Assembly (NCBI GenBank): GCA_029216955.1
Contig: JANAVB010003400.1
Location: forward strand, 12,563,518 to 12,627,517
Source: Iris pallida
Lineage: Eukaryota > Streptophyta > Magnoliopsida > Asparagales > Iridaceae
Length of the DNA: 64,000 bases
Direction: 5' to 3'
This document shows, piece after piece, positions 47,923 to 58,655 of this stretch; positions within the stretch are counted from its first letter, which is position 1; the number at the start of each line of letters is the position of its first letter. A model generated the notes under the pieces. It saw only the letters and a list, made by a program, of their open reading frames with translations, did no database searches and was not told the origin of the DNA. Position numbers and translations under genes: made by a program.

Positions 47923-48428
47923 GACTTTTCTGTTCTTTTTCATGCTTCTACAAGACCCCTTTCAAAGTTTTCAATTTGTAAAATTGAAATACTTTGAATA
48001 AGAAGCACGGCTAAATCCACCTAAGCCATTCTGGCCACATAGGATGTTCTGGCCGCATGAAATTCCTAGCCGCATGGACTTCCTATCCGCATGGACTGCC
48101 TGGCCGCTTGGAGTTCTCTAGCCGTATAGACCGCTCTAGCTGCATACTATCCTTTCTGCCACGTAGGCATCCTATTAATTGCTCTTGATTCATTTTGATT
48201 TAGAGCCGTCTTTTGGGGGGAATCCCAAGAGTCGGTTTATTAAATATTTGGATTTTTTGCCTTGATAAATCTTCCAAGAGTCGGTTTTGTCTGCTTTACA
48301 TAATCCTAACCGTTTCATCGATCCACGTGCCCACCTCTTGTCTGCCTATAAATAAGGCTAATTTTTTTTAGAGAGAAACTCTTTACTTTCTTCTCCAATT
48401 CAAGCTTTTCTTGTCCTAACTGCCGTCA
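47923..48428 (-). repeat. Shared Tat LTR, upper segment (after the Copia insertion)
   Basis: Continues the LTR from 40056. It carries further GCCGCATGGA-type repeats (48020-48150), a duplicated CCAAGAGTCGGTTT block (48226 and 48270) and the antisense TATA box at 48347. The upper edge is set at GCCGTCA (48422-48428), TGACGGC as LTR start on the minus strand, because a polypurine tract follows. That edge is an inference. Confidence 0.55.
48347..48354 (+). promoter_or_regulatory. TATA box of the antisense gene
   Basis: TATAAATA within GCCTATAAATAAGGC, about 107 bp before the ATG at 48454. A pyrimidine-rich leader lies between. It sits inside the inferred LTR and points away from T1. Confidence 0.65.
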
Positions 48429-48445
48429 TTTTCTCTTTCTTCTTC
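48429..48445 (-). promoter_or_regulatory. Polypurine tract next to the Tat LTR (T2 side)
   Basis: On the minus strand GAAGAAGAAAGAGAAAA abuts TGACGGCAGTT, the inferred LTR start. This is the arrangement expected at a 3' LTR, here that of T2. Confidence 0.55.
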
Positions 48446-48544
48446 GATCATCGATGGCCCCTAAGACTTCCAAGGCTGCGGCAAAGGGTAAGGGAGTGGC
48501 GTCTACGTCGACTGCGGCGCCTGAAGTTCATCCCGCCATTGCTG

Positions 48545-49215
48545 GTAAGAAAATTGCATGAACTCAGAACCTAACCATCATAGCTATGTCACATATTTTA
48601 TGCGTGGGCCTTTTTCATCTTTATTGAACTGTTCAAATTGTATAAGCCACGTGTACGTCCCATGTCCAAGCCGCATGGGGGTATACCCCATGTCTGAGCC
48701 GCATAAGAGTCGTATAGTGGCTGCATAAGCACTTTACAAACTGACCCGCGTAAGGACCCGTCGAACAGAACCGCATAAGTCCCTCTGAACTGAGCTGCAT
48801 GAACCCACATCAAACAGGAACGCATAAGCCCCCTTTGAACTGTGCCATATAAGGCCCCGCTAAGCAGAACGACATAAGCCTCGCTAAGCAGAACAACATA
48901 AGCTCATCTGGACTGGGCCGCATAATGCCCTGCTAAGCAGAACCGCATAAGCTCATCTGAACTGAGCCGCGTGAGGCTGCGCCTAGCCGAGCCGCATAAG
49001 CTCGTCTGAACTGGGCCGCATGAGGCCATGCTAAACCGAGCTGCATAAGCTCATTTTGAACTGGGCCGTATGAGGCCGTACTGAACCTAGTCGCATAAGC
49101 TCATTTTGAACTGGACCGCATAAGGTCCTGCCAATATAGAGCCACATAGGCCCTGAAATACTAAGTTGGTTTCAATTGGCCATCTTTTAACTTTGTTTCT
49201 TTTGTCCTTTTTTAG
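48545..49215 (+). repeat. Intron 1 of the antisense gene with a GCCGCATAAG repeat array
   Basis: Between the donor at 48545 and the acceptor near 49215 lie about twenty loose units such as GAGCCGCATAAGCTCATCTG and GGGCCGCATGAGGCC (48660-49150). They belong to the same motif family as the LTR arrays at 39410-40056. The branch to a T-rich tract before AG at 49180-49215 looks like a normal plant intron end. Confidence 0.7.
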
Positions 49216-50363
49216 TGAATCTGCTAGTCAATCCAGCGGGAGAACCCCTGGTAGGTTCGGTCCAATCTGCTGTGGGTGTGCGATTCGACCACCTTGTCCA
49301 ATATGTGGCGAACTAGCTTCCCACAAACGAGCCTATGGAGAGGCTGAATGCTATCAGGAACTAGCCCTTCTACTTTCTCTGCGCCATGATGAACTCGGGG
49401 AAATTGGAGGGAAAATACCTTAAGCCGGCGTTCCTCTTTGGGGATGCCTTGACTGTGAAGAACCCCCGAGTGCTGGATATATTCGAGAGTTGGGACTTTA
49501 CTCTCGCTGGGATGGCCATCCATATCCCTCCGATGGAGCGTCATTTTCCTCTGTCATGGTTCAACATGTTACCGCTGTACAGAAAGATGGTGGACTCCTT
49601 GACTCGAAGCATGTCGGGGATGATTTTGGGTAACATGTATTATAACAGGAATTTGGGGTCAGCATATGCGGGAAGGGAACCGGTCAGTCGGTACGTGATG
49701 GGACTGGCTTCGGGTACCTTCATAAACGTATTGGGTCTCAATTTCACGTTCTCTCAAGCTGACACCTTCTTGAACCAGCTTGCTCGGAAGGGGTCCTATC
49801 CCGTCGGCCGGTTGGCGTTGATGAAGTGGATAAACTCCATCCCTGCGTGGGCCAACTTGACCACATGGATTCTGTGGAAGTATGAGACTTCCCTGCATGA
49901 GATCGGCCTCTACCATGCCATTCGGGGCACCTGTCATGGTCTACCCATAAATAAGCCGTTGTTCATGGCTCTCGTGGAGATGTAGAACCAGCGGACGGGA
50001 ACCTTCTTCACGCCTGGAGGGGAGCTGGGACTTGCTCTCCACGAGATGTAAGTCATTTCCAAGCTGCCCTGGGGGGAAGAAGTCTTTGAAGTGTACACCC
50101 CTACAAATGAAGAGTTCGAGGATTTGGATCGGCAGTTCCCGGGCTTTGTTGCCGTATACCGAGAATTGTTATGTCACCACAGTACCTGTCACCAGGCGTC
50201 CATCAAGAAGGATGGTAGCTCGGAAGGGAGCATTCCTCAAACCACATCCCGGGTCTCATACCTTTTTACATTAGGCGCCTCAGGCCGAGTGTCTTCCCGA
50301 GATCCTCAAACCCCGGAGGAGGTACAAAAACTTGCATCGACTGCCAATAGATCGAGGGCCATA

Positions 50364-50371
50364 GGCGACAC
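50364..50371. repeat. Target site duplication of the hAT-type element, left copy
   Basis: GGCGACAC here and GGCGACAT at 50908-50915 agree in seven of eight bases. Eight-base duplications are typical of hAT elements. Confidence 0.85.
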
Positions 50372-50907
50372 TAGGGGTGGGCACGGGTCGGACCGGGTCC
50401 AAATTTTATGGATCCGGACCGGACCCGTTAATTGGCGGGGCGGGGCGGGACGGGTCCAAAAAATATTGGAACCGGTACGGATTCGATCCGTTCGAAACGG
50501 GTCCAAACCGAGCCGACCCGCGGGTCCAAACGGATCAAAAAAAATTTCAAAAAATTATTGAATAGTAAACATTTACACATGTTCTATTATCTAGAAGAAC
50601 AAAACAAGTATTATGTTTTTCCAATTTCTAGAATTTGTTTATTAAACAATAACGTGTGCTATTTTTTTATAAATTATAATATGAAAAAAATCAAAATTGA
50701 TAAAAAAAAAAATTATACTCCTAGAAACGGGTCGGTTCGGGGCCCCGTTTATTTTGAAAATAGGACCCGCCCCGTCCCGTTAGTGTCACACGACCCGTCC
50801 CGGCCCGCCCCGTTTAAATTCCAAAATTTAGGAACCGCCCCGTTTAACCAATATACGGTTCGGGCCGGATCGGAACCGCGGGTCCTGGACCCGTATGCCC
50901 ACCCCTA
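50372..50907. mobile_element. Non-autonomous hAT-type element (MITE-like), 536 bp
   Basis: Perfect terminal inverted repeats TAGGGGTGGGCA and TGCCCACCCCTA. The subterminal parts are rich in GGGTCGG, CGGGTCC and CCCGTCC in both orientations, and the centre is AT-rich. It has no transposase and its open frames are not genes. It interrupts an exon of the antisense gene, whose frame can be followed on both sides. Confidence 0.93.
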
Positions 50908-50915
50908 GGCGACAT
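50908..50915. repeat. Target site duplication of the hAT-type element, right copy
   Basis: GGCGACAT, pairing with 50364-50371. Confidence 0.85.
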
Positions 50916-51918
50916 ATTTGGGAGTCAAACTGACCTCTTTAGTTATTTTTATCACGGTACTCGGCGGCTGTCAGAGAAGGCACTCTTGGCAGGATTCCTG
51001 ATGGTGTGGCTACGGAACTGCATGGTCTCAGGAGGGGCGGGTTCCATGGAGAGGATCAGCCGCCACGTTTTCCTTCCTACCGTAAAGCTGGTCTTTGGGG
51101 TCAGACTGGCCCTTCTTCCGGCCATGGTGTGAAGCATACACCATGGCCTTCATGCCTTCTCATCCAAGGTCATCGCCTGTGACACGGCAATGGATTTTGA
51201 GCGCATAGAGCGGCCCTACCATTATCTAATGGGGTAGCTGTTAATGCACTGCCGGTCTTTGATGAGGCCTGGAGCAGAAGACGGCGTTACGGCTGATGAT
51301 GCTTTCATTTTTCAATATCACCATCAGCCCTGGGAGTGCAGCACCATGCCAGCCTGTCGGAGGGCGCTGGCGAGAGTGGACGGATACAACTTTTTTGTGT
51401 CTGTTCCTTGTTTTACCGCTGACGAAGTGAGGGGCGTACATATTGATGGTATTGGACCTCCTCACCTCTTGCCTGAGAAGATGCTGCTTTGGTTGCGTAA
51501 TATCCGTCCAGCGCACCTAGTATACTGTAACCGCAACAACATCTACCTGTAGCCCTACTTGCCCAGCAAGTTCTCTCGCCAGTTCGGGTATATCCAGCTA
51601 TTCTTTGTTAGTCCCAGCTCTTGCCTGGGCTTACCTGGAGCCCTACAAACCGAACTAGCTTTTCGATTCCTGAGGCTGAGACGCCAGGAGAGATTTTGTA
51701 TATGGTGGCCCCATACCATGTTACAGCGAGCAAGTCTCCTGTTAATTTTGACCCGAGTACCAGCTTTATTGTTGGTACTGGCTTGGCTAAGAAGCCCAAG
51801 GGGTCTAAGACGAGAAAGAAGAGGGTGAACACGGTTCCTATGCCTGACTCGGAGTCCACCAATATGGACGAAGAGGATGACAATCATGATGTCGATAACT
51901 CTCTTCCTTCTACGAAAG

Positions 51919-52026
51919 AGGTGGTGGCGGATCAGCCGCCTGTTGTGCCAGGTGAGGTGGTGGCAGATCAGCCACCTGTTGTGCCAGATGAGGTGGTGGC
52001 AGATCAGCCGCCTGTTGCGCCCGGCC
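51919..52026 (+). repeat. Three 36-bp in-frame repeats in the antisense gene
   Basis: Three near-identical units encode EVVADQPPVVPG with changes only at the ends. The rest of this linker is acidic and low in complexity. Confidence 0.92.
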
Positions 52027-53764
52027 TTTCACGTAAGCAAGGCAGGCGTGAGTCTATTGGCGGCATAACCTTCTCCGTGAAATGGGCTACGGTAAGATGC
52101 CGTGGGCTGCTCATTAAGGAGAGAGATAAAGGTGATGACATCGTTTTATATGTGAATTGAATCACAACCCTCTCTTTCTTTAGCTTTTCTTGAACTATGT
52201 TCTAATTATCTTTTTTTCTTTTCTCTGTATGCGTCAGAAGAGTTGGACTCTCGAGAACCGGCCGCTGTTTCTGAAGTCAATCCGGCCATGACCACTTTGA
52301 TTAGTGACATGTGTGCCGAGATTATTTCTGTCGGGGTTCTCTCGACGGCGGTTGAGGGATCTCACGTTGCTGTGGTCTCGACCCAGGGCGACGGGGGCTC
52401 ACTGAACCCGTCCCTGAGACTGCTGAATTTCAGCAGGATGACGTTGATCCAGTCGTATCTCCTTCCGGGGCAGTTGGGACAGAGGAACCAGCTGAGTTCG
52501 GCTTGGAGGTCGCTGGTGAGGGGACTACGGAGGCTGTGAGCGAACCTCAGCCTCCACAACCCTCTCCTGGTAAGATAACCAAATCTTGACTAGTGAGGAG
52601 GCTCATTTGCTTTATTATCACATCCTTCGGGTTAGGCTGATTGATGGTTGCTCTGGACATACAGGTCCTGCCTCTTCACTGCCGATGACGGATATTGTCA
52701 GGGTAGGCTCTGCCAGCGGGGATCTGGTGGAAGGGAGTGTGCCCCTTCCCTTCCAACTTATATTGAGGGGCCACCCGCTGGATCGAGTTCGGGAGGTCAG
52801 ATGGTGGCACAGCCAGGGCAGGGAGCAATGGTCTCTGCGTCCTCCTTTGCTCATATGGCTTCGGGGGTCGACCTTTCCGCCTTGCCGAGTATCCAGGTTC
52901 TTTGGGCCGCGGAGGAGGATTTAGCTGCCATCCAGGCATCTTTTCGCTCTGAATTTATTTCTCTGGTGGTAGAGGTGGCAAGTTCTGGCACGTATCCTTC
53001 GGTACTGCCAGCTATACTTCCTTTGACATCGTCCTCTATGGAAGTTCTGGATGAAGCGTCACATGATGTGGTTGACAGTTTCTACTGCCACCTGAAGAGA
53101 GGGGTCAAAGTTGCTGTGGAGCGGGGGACCCCTTTTACCTTGGCCCGACAATACGCCCGCGGCCAAATTGAAATTCTTAAAACCCTCTCTGGTAGGGCAG
53201 GGATAGCTGCGCTTATAGAGCCTAAATTGTTAGAGGCTGATCAGCTCGTGGCCCAGTTTCAAGTGCTGCGATAAGATGATATATCTGCAGCAATAAATCA
53301 GGAGCGAGACTTCCTTACCACTGTCCTGGAAAAGGTAAGGGCTGCACGAGACGTGTCTAAGCCGGTTATAATGAAGGACCTCGGCGACCTATCTCTCCAG
53401 TATGACTAGCTGAGCCGTAGGAGCGAGGATTGCATGGCTCGGGAAGCGACCGCCTCTTGTAGAGTAATTGATACAAGGGAGCAGATCCTCGAACTCCAAA
53501 GAAAGCTGTCTTTCTTGGAATCTGAGCTCGAAGCTTCCCGTGCGGATAAAGAGCTAACCGTTCAGGAAGCTGAAAAGGTCACCCGAGCATCTGCTAACCT
53601 GGAGCGTGCTCTGAAGAAGCTTGAAGATGGCTGGCGGGCTCATGCGCATCTGGAAGATGCGGAGCGGCTGACTCAGGAGGCCGAGCGCCGGGCCAAGCAG
53701 CGGTTTGAGCGGTCGACTGTCTTGCTGAGGGACCATCTCATGGAATTATGTATCGCCGAACCAT

Positions 53765-54612
53765 AGTTGGCCTTTTTTTTCTTTTGTTTATGTTCTTTTT
53801 CTTTCTTGGGAGGGACGTGGTCCCAAAACATGTAGTACCTTTGACTTTCAAATAAAAGAGTATGTTTTGTTTTACCCTTTTTTTGTATTGCTTATTGCGT
53901 TTATGGTGTTGTAGTATTTGCCCCACTGGGGGACTGTTTGTGGACTTGTTACCCTTGGTATACCTTGGTTTTAGGTACGAATAACAATTTTGATAGGGAT
54001 ACTTAGAACAATTCCAGAGTAAGGTGGCCATCGACGTTCCTGGTGTCGGGAGAGAGAATGCCATGGAGCAGCTGGGCTCCCGGGGCATGATGAGAAATGA
54101 GGGGCATGTACTAGGAAACTTAGTACAGCATTTGTGGTCAACAGAGGACAATTGTGGTCAACAGAGGACATTTGTGGGCCTATTATCCTTGGCCTACTCC
54201 GGTCTTGGGTACAGATAATAAGTCGAGAGAAAAACCAACATATTTATTCAGAGGTAATGAGGACGTGATAAATATGAGGGTTTCTTCGATGGAGCCTTCC
54301 TACTCAGAGGTAATGAGGATGTGGCAGGAGTGGGCTCCATGAAGGGTACATAGAATAACTCAGAGGTAATAAGGACATGGAAGTTCTACGTGAGTGGTGG
54401 TTTGTTTTTGATGGAAGGGAAACAACTCAGAGGTAACATCGACGTGGTTGTTTCGGGAAATTTGTGGATCTGTTACCCTTTTTATACACTGAAAGCGCGG
54501 GTATTGGATCATGAGGGGGGAGCTCTTTTAGGAAGAAAGTTCAGAGGTATGATCATACATGACTTACTAACTAGAAGATGCAATATAGATTCATCTGGAG
54601 TGACCAGAGTGT
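53765..54612. other. Spacer between the antisense gene and T2 integrase
   Basis: Holds the likely 3' end of the antisense gene (AATAAA at 53851) and then irregular repeats: a doubled TTGTGGTCAACAGAGGACA (54130-54170) and four TCAGAGGTAAT-type blocks (54248, 54306, 54360, 54427). No coding sequence recognised. Confidence 0.6.
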
Positions 54613-54790
54613 AAGTTCAGAGGTACCTGCTGGTACATAACTCGACATCTAGGAGATTTGGAGTCAGAATGTAAGTTCAGCGGTACCAGAGGGTACATAA
54701 CTCAACAATCTGGGAGATTTGGGGTCAGAATTTAAGTTCAGCGGTACCAAGGGGTACATAACTTAATAATCTGGGCAATTTGGAGGATGT
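54613..54790. repeat. Three tandem units of about 61 bp at the 3' edge of Tat pol
   Basis: Units start at 54613, 54673 and 54734, each with AAGTTCAG-GGTACC and GGTACATAACT. T1 keeps a single copy at 19716-19775, exactly at its junction with the CACTA fragment. Confidence 0.88.
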
Positions 54791-54794
54791 CATT

Positions 54795-55945
54795 TCAGAC
54801 ATAATACTTCTTCAGGAATTTGCCGTTGATGGGCAACATGAGCAAGTCTCCGTTTTGTTTTGCGAGGCGGTAAGCACCATTGGAGAATACAGCCTCGATG
54901 ACAAAGGGGCCTTCCCACTTTAGCTGGAATTTTCCGACGGTTTTGTGAGTCATAACCATCGGCCTCCGAACTGCCAGAACGAGATTGCCCCCTTGGAATG
55001 TTCTGATTTTAATCTTCTTGTTAAAAGCTCCCGAGATACGTGCTTAGTACAGCTCGATTCGTTGTTAAGCTAACATGCGCTTCTCATCTAGAGCCTCCAA
55101 CTCTTGTAACCGGCGGTGGTGATTATCATCCGTCGTCAATCGGTAGGTGAGGGCGACGCGGAGCGAGGGGATCTGAGTATCTAGTGGAAGAACTGACTCA
55201 CTCCCATACACCAGAGAGAATGGTGTGTTCCCAGTGGCCGTCCGTACTGTAGTACGGCACGCCCATAAGCTTCTCTTTCCAGTCACGTTTGTTTGAGGAC
55301 ACGAACTTCTTGAGCAGCTTGATTATAGTTTTATTGAATGCTTCTGCCAACCCATTCGCTGCCGGATTGTACGGTATTGAAGCAACATTCTGGATTCGGT
55401 GTTTGTCGCAGAATTGATGGAAGGTGTGGCTTGCGAACTGCGAACCATTGTCGTGGATGATCCTTCGGGGCAATCCATAGCGATATATTATATGATGCTT
55501 GAGAAATCTGATCACGTTTGATGTCTTCACTTCTGTAAGCGGAACAGCTTCCGCCCATTTGGAGAAGTAATCTGTGATTGCGAGTATGAAGCGGTGTCCT
55601 CTGGACTAAGGCGGAGTGATCGGACCAATGATGTCCATTCTCCATGCTTCGAAAGGCCAGGATGCCACCGTCGGATGAAGGAACTCGGATGGCTGGTGAA
55701 TGAAATCTGCATGGACTTGGCAGGCTTTGCACTTTCTTGCATAGTTTATCGCGTCTACTACCATCATGGGCCAGTAATAGCCCATTCGGCGGAGACGGTC
55801 TTTCAATTTTTGGCAAGGTTGATGGGACCCGCAGACGCCGTCGTGAGCTTCGCGTACAGCTTTCTTGGCTTCTGTATTTGACAGACACCGAAGCAGTAAT
55901 CCATCGTATGGTCGCCGATACAGCATTTTCGTCTCTGTATCATAA
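54795..55945 (-). pseudogene. Integrase of Tat element T2
   Basis: The same domains as in T1: zinc domain (EAHDGVCGSHQPCQKL, CKACQVHADF), core Asp in MDIIGPI, second Asp in IIHDNGSQFASHTFHQF, Glu in NGLAEAFNKTIIKLL. Frames 55606-55926, 55198-55530 and 55065-55286 are separated by a stop near 55605 and shifts near 55530 and 55260. It keeps the second catalytic Asp segment more readably than T1. Confidence 0.9.
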
Positions 55946-56119
55946 AAGAACCTGAGGGAACGTCTTCTGATAGAAGTGACTTCCTTCGGATTCTCTGACA
56001 GAATATCGTAGACTACGAAGTCGATGAATGGTTGTATCCATCTGGTGCTTCGTCGACTGCCAGTGCGGAGTAACTCTCAATACATTGAACATTATTCTTG
56101 GGATAGACCAATTTACTGC

Positions 56120-56549
56120 CTATTATGTCAACCAGATGATGAGCATAATTCGACACTGTTAGGGAAGCGGCCAGGCCTGCTAAGGCATCAGCCTCAATAT
56201 TCTGGAGTCTGGGAACATGTTCTATGAAGAATCCTTCGAAGGACGAGATGATGTCGATCGCTATTTGGTGATAAGGGATCATATCCTCATGGCGAACCTC
56301 GTATGAAACCTGGATCTGATTGACGATTAACTGCGAATCGCCGTATGCTTCAAAATACTCTACCCGTAGCTCCTTTGCAAGTCGGAAGCCAATGACCAAA
56401 GCGTTATACTCGGCCACATTATTTGAATAGGGCTCTATGAGGGAGTAAGCCCGATTGATCACCAGTCCAGAGGAAGAAATCAGTACCACTCCGACTCCAG
56501 CGACGATGTTGCCATTGGGCCCAGTTCTTGAAGCGCCGTCGAAGAACAA
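56120..56549 (-). pseudogene. Archaeal-type RNase H of T2
   Basis: An open frame through the whole domain: MFFDGASRTGPNGNIVAGVG, AEYNALVIGFRLAKELRVEY, FEAYGDSQLIVNQ and IEADALAGLAASL. The Asp, Glu, Asp and final Asp positions of RNase H are all present. This is the best evidence in the window for the dual-RNase-H Tat lineage. Confidence 0.92.
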
Positions 56550-56786
56550 TTGCCAGATGGCATCATGGGAGACTTTATTTGAATTGGCGACCTCGTCTGG
56601 TATCTCTTCGTATATTTTGGTTGTCTCCGAGCCTGGATGGGCTGCTAAAAAGTCTGCCAGAGCTTGACCTTTAACAGATTTTTATGGGACGAAGATCATA
56701 TGATATGGAGACAATAATATCGTCCAGGTAGCAAGGAGAGAGCTGAGTGCCCCTGGTTTGGTCATGAGGACCCTGAGAGGGTTGAC

Positions 56787-57740
56787 TCATGATATCACGT
56801 GTATGGTTTGTCCCGTGACATAGTGTCGCGTCTTCTGAATGGCGAACACTAGAGCAAGACATTCCTTCTCTACGGTAGTGTATCTATACTCTGGCCCCAT
56901 AATCTTTCGACTGAGGTAGTATATAGCCTGCTCATGACCTGTATCGTTATTTTGTGCTAGCAGAGCACCGAAGGAATGTTCTATTGCTCGTAGATAGAGC
57001 AGGAATGGCCTCCCAGCAACCAGGGCTACCAGGACTGGAGGGTTCGACAGATATTCTTTGATGGTGTCGAAGGTGCGCTGGCATTCCTCATCCCATATGC
57101 ATGAAACACCCTTCTTCATGAGGTAGGTGAATGGTTGACATCGCTCGGAGAGGTTAGAGATGAACCTCTTGATGTAAGCTAGCCTCCCTTGAAGGCCTCG
57201 GAGTTCACGGAGATTTCTCGGAGGACCCATCTCCATGATTGCCTTCGTTTTTTGGGGGTCTATGTGGATACCCTGGAAAGTAATGATGAAACCCAAGAAC
57301 TTCTCGCTGGATACACCCAAGAAGGATTTTGTGGGATTCATCTTCAAGTTGTGCGCTCGTATCAGGTCGAACACTGTCCTCAGATCATGCAGATGATCTT
57401 TCTTAGAGCGGCTCTTGACGAAGATGTCGTCGACGTAGCATTCCACTGTTTTGCGCAAGTGGTCTCTAAAGATGACGCTCATAGCTCTTTGATAGGTGGC
57501 AGTAACATTTTTTAAACCGAAAGGCATAAATGTGTAGCAGTATGTGCCAATTGGCGTTCGGAATGATATATGCTTTTCGTCATCAGGGAACATCTTGATT
57601 TGGTTGTACCACGAGAAACCATCCATGAATGACATACGCTCGAAGCCGCAGGTATTGTCAATCATGATATCTGTGATAGGGAGGGGGAACTCATCCTTAG
57701 GATACGCCTCATTCAGGTTCCGGAAGTCAATGCAGATTCG
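56787..57740 (-). pseudogene. Reverse transcriptase and RNase H of T2
   Basis: A 292-codon open frame joins RT and RNase H without interruption, unlike T1. It has FMDGFSWYNQIKMFPDDEKH, TPIGTYCYTFMPFGLKN, the catalytic CYVDDIFVKSRS and FLGFIITFQGIHIDPQKTKA. RNase H follows with RPFLLYLRAIEHSFGALLAQ. The frame begins after a break near 57670; the RT N-terminal part lies just upstream in another frame. Confidence 0.92.
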
Positions 57741-58655
57741 GATCTTCCCGTTCTTTTTGAGGACTGGTACTATATTGGCTACCCAGTCTGGATGTTGTTC
57801 CTCGCGGATGAAGCCACTAGCAATCTATTTGTTGACCTCAGCTTTAAAGTCATTCATGATGTCGGGGTGGAACCATCGTTGCTGTTGCTTGACCGGCTTT
57901 GCGTCTGGACGAATGTTGAGTTTGTGAAGCGCAACCTCTGGGTTCATTCCTGGCATGTCTTCGTAGCCCCAGGCAAACACGTCGATGTATTCTATGACGA
58001 GTTGCAGTAGCGATTCATGCTCTTCGTCTATCAGATTCTGGCTGACGAAGATGGGTTTCGTTGAGGACTCATCACTGAGATCAACTTGTACAACCTCATC
58101 TTCGGTGGGAGGCTCTTTTTGTTCGAACCGTTTCTCCCATTGTGCATCTAGCTGTTGTACTACGGCTCTAACTCAAGAAGTTCAGGAATGTCTTCATCTT
58201 CTTCGTAGGCATCGGCAAATGCCATATTTACGGACAAGATTTGCCTAAATACGTCCCCGATGCTGACATCCGAATCGGAAGTTGGTAATCTGGTTGAGTG
58301 TGAATGCCAGTCGCATTCCTCATCTGAGCTTTCAGGGGTCGTTGTAGGTGTGACATAACCTAGCCCACATCTGGTTTTGTTGTAGTAATCTCGTGGTTTT
58401 CCAGCGGGGACCGGTAATTGTAAGGGTAATCGCCGTCGAGTGCCATAGTTCAAGCCTGGCGTAGTTTCTAGATCATATTCCTATTTTTGCATGAGGTGCT
58501 TGGATCGGGAACTATACAGATAAGGGGATAATCTCCCGTTGTCGGGTTCGAGCTCAACTTCTTATATCCTGAAGGGATGTGGATTATTCTTTCGGCCGAA
58601 GATGATTGGATGATCCTGTCCTTCGACTATGTGGTAAGCGTCTTCTACTGGGGTA
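57741..58655 (-). pseudogene. Linker upstream of the T2 reverse transcriptase, truncated
   Basis: Collinear with T1 22725-23655. Frame 58160-58453 has KPRDYYNKTRCGLGYVTPTT and the acidic EEDEDIPELLELEP. Similarity to T1 ends at about 58655, where unrelated sequence starts, so T2 lost its gag half. Confidence 0.75.

Larger units (their letters stand above)
19716..48428 (-). mobile_element. Tat-lineage Ty3/gypsy retrotransposon T1 (split by elements E and Copia)
   Basis: On the minus strand the order is LTR (48428 to 38905, with Copia nested), primer site 38901-38884, gag region, protease, then element E nested at 23755-34147, then RT, RNase H, archaeal-type RNase H and integrase to 19777. The dual RNase H order and the tRNA-Arg-type primer site are hallmarks of the Tat/Ogre group. 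The 3' LTR and antisense gene are missing, as the sequence stops at about 19716 against a CACTA fragment. Frameshifts and stops occur in every domain. Confidence 0.85.
48454..53764 (+). pseudogene. Antisense accessory gene of the Tat element, intron-containing, decayed
   Basis: Exon 1 begins MAPKTSKAAAKGKG and ends at a GT donor at 48545. Exon 2 resumes in frame after AG near 49215 (VNLLVNPAGEPLVGSV). The long middle part includes FTLAGMAIHIPPMERHFPLS, RKGSYPVGRLALMKWINSIP and LPSKFSRQFGYIQL. This resembles plant-mobile-domain-type or 'gypsy-type transposon' proteins, but the family is not certain. Three 12-residue repeats (51919-52026), two likely introns (about 52127-52236 and 52571-52667) and a C-terminal coiled coil (53434-53764, LQRKLSFLESELEASRADKE) follow. 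AATAAA lies at 53851. Many in-frame stops, mostly TAG, and a nested hAT element make it a pseudogene. Function unknown. Confidence 0.65.
48429..58655 (-). mobile_element. Tat-lineage element T2, 3' half (pol plus antisense gene)
   Basis: Collinear with T1 from about 54780 to 58655 (integrase back to the RT linker). It then continues on its 3' side into a spacer and an antisense gene up to the shared LTR. The gag half is missing: similarity to T1 stops at about 58655. A hAT-type element interrupts the antisense gene. Antisense genes between pol and the 3' LTR are known in several Tat elements. Confidence 0.75.
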
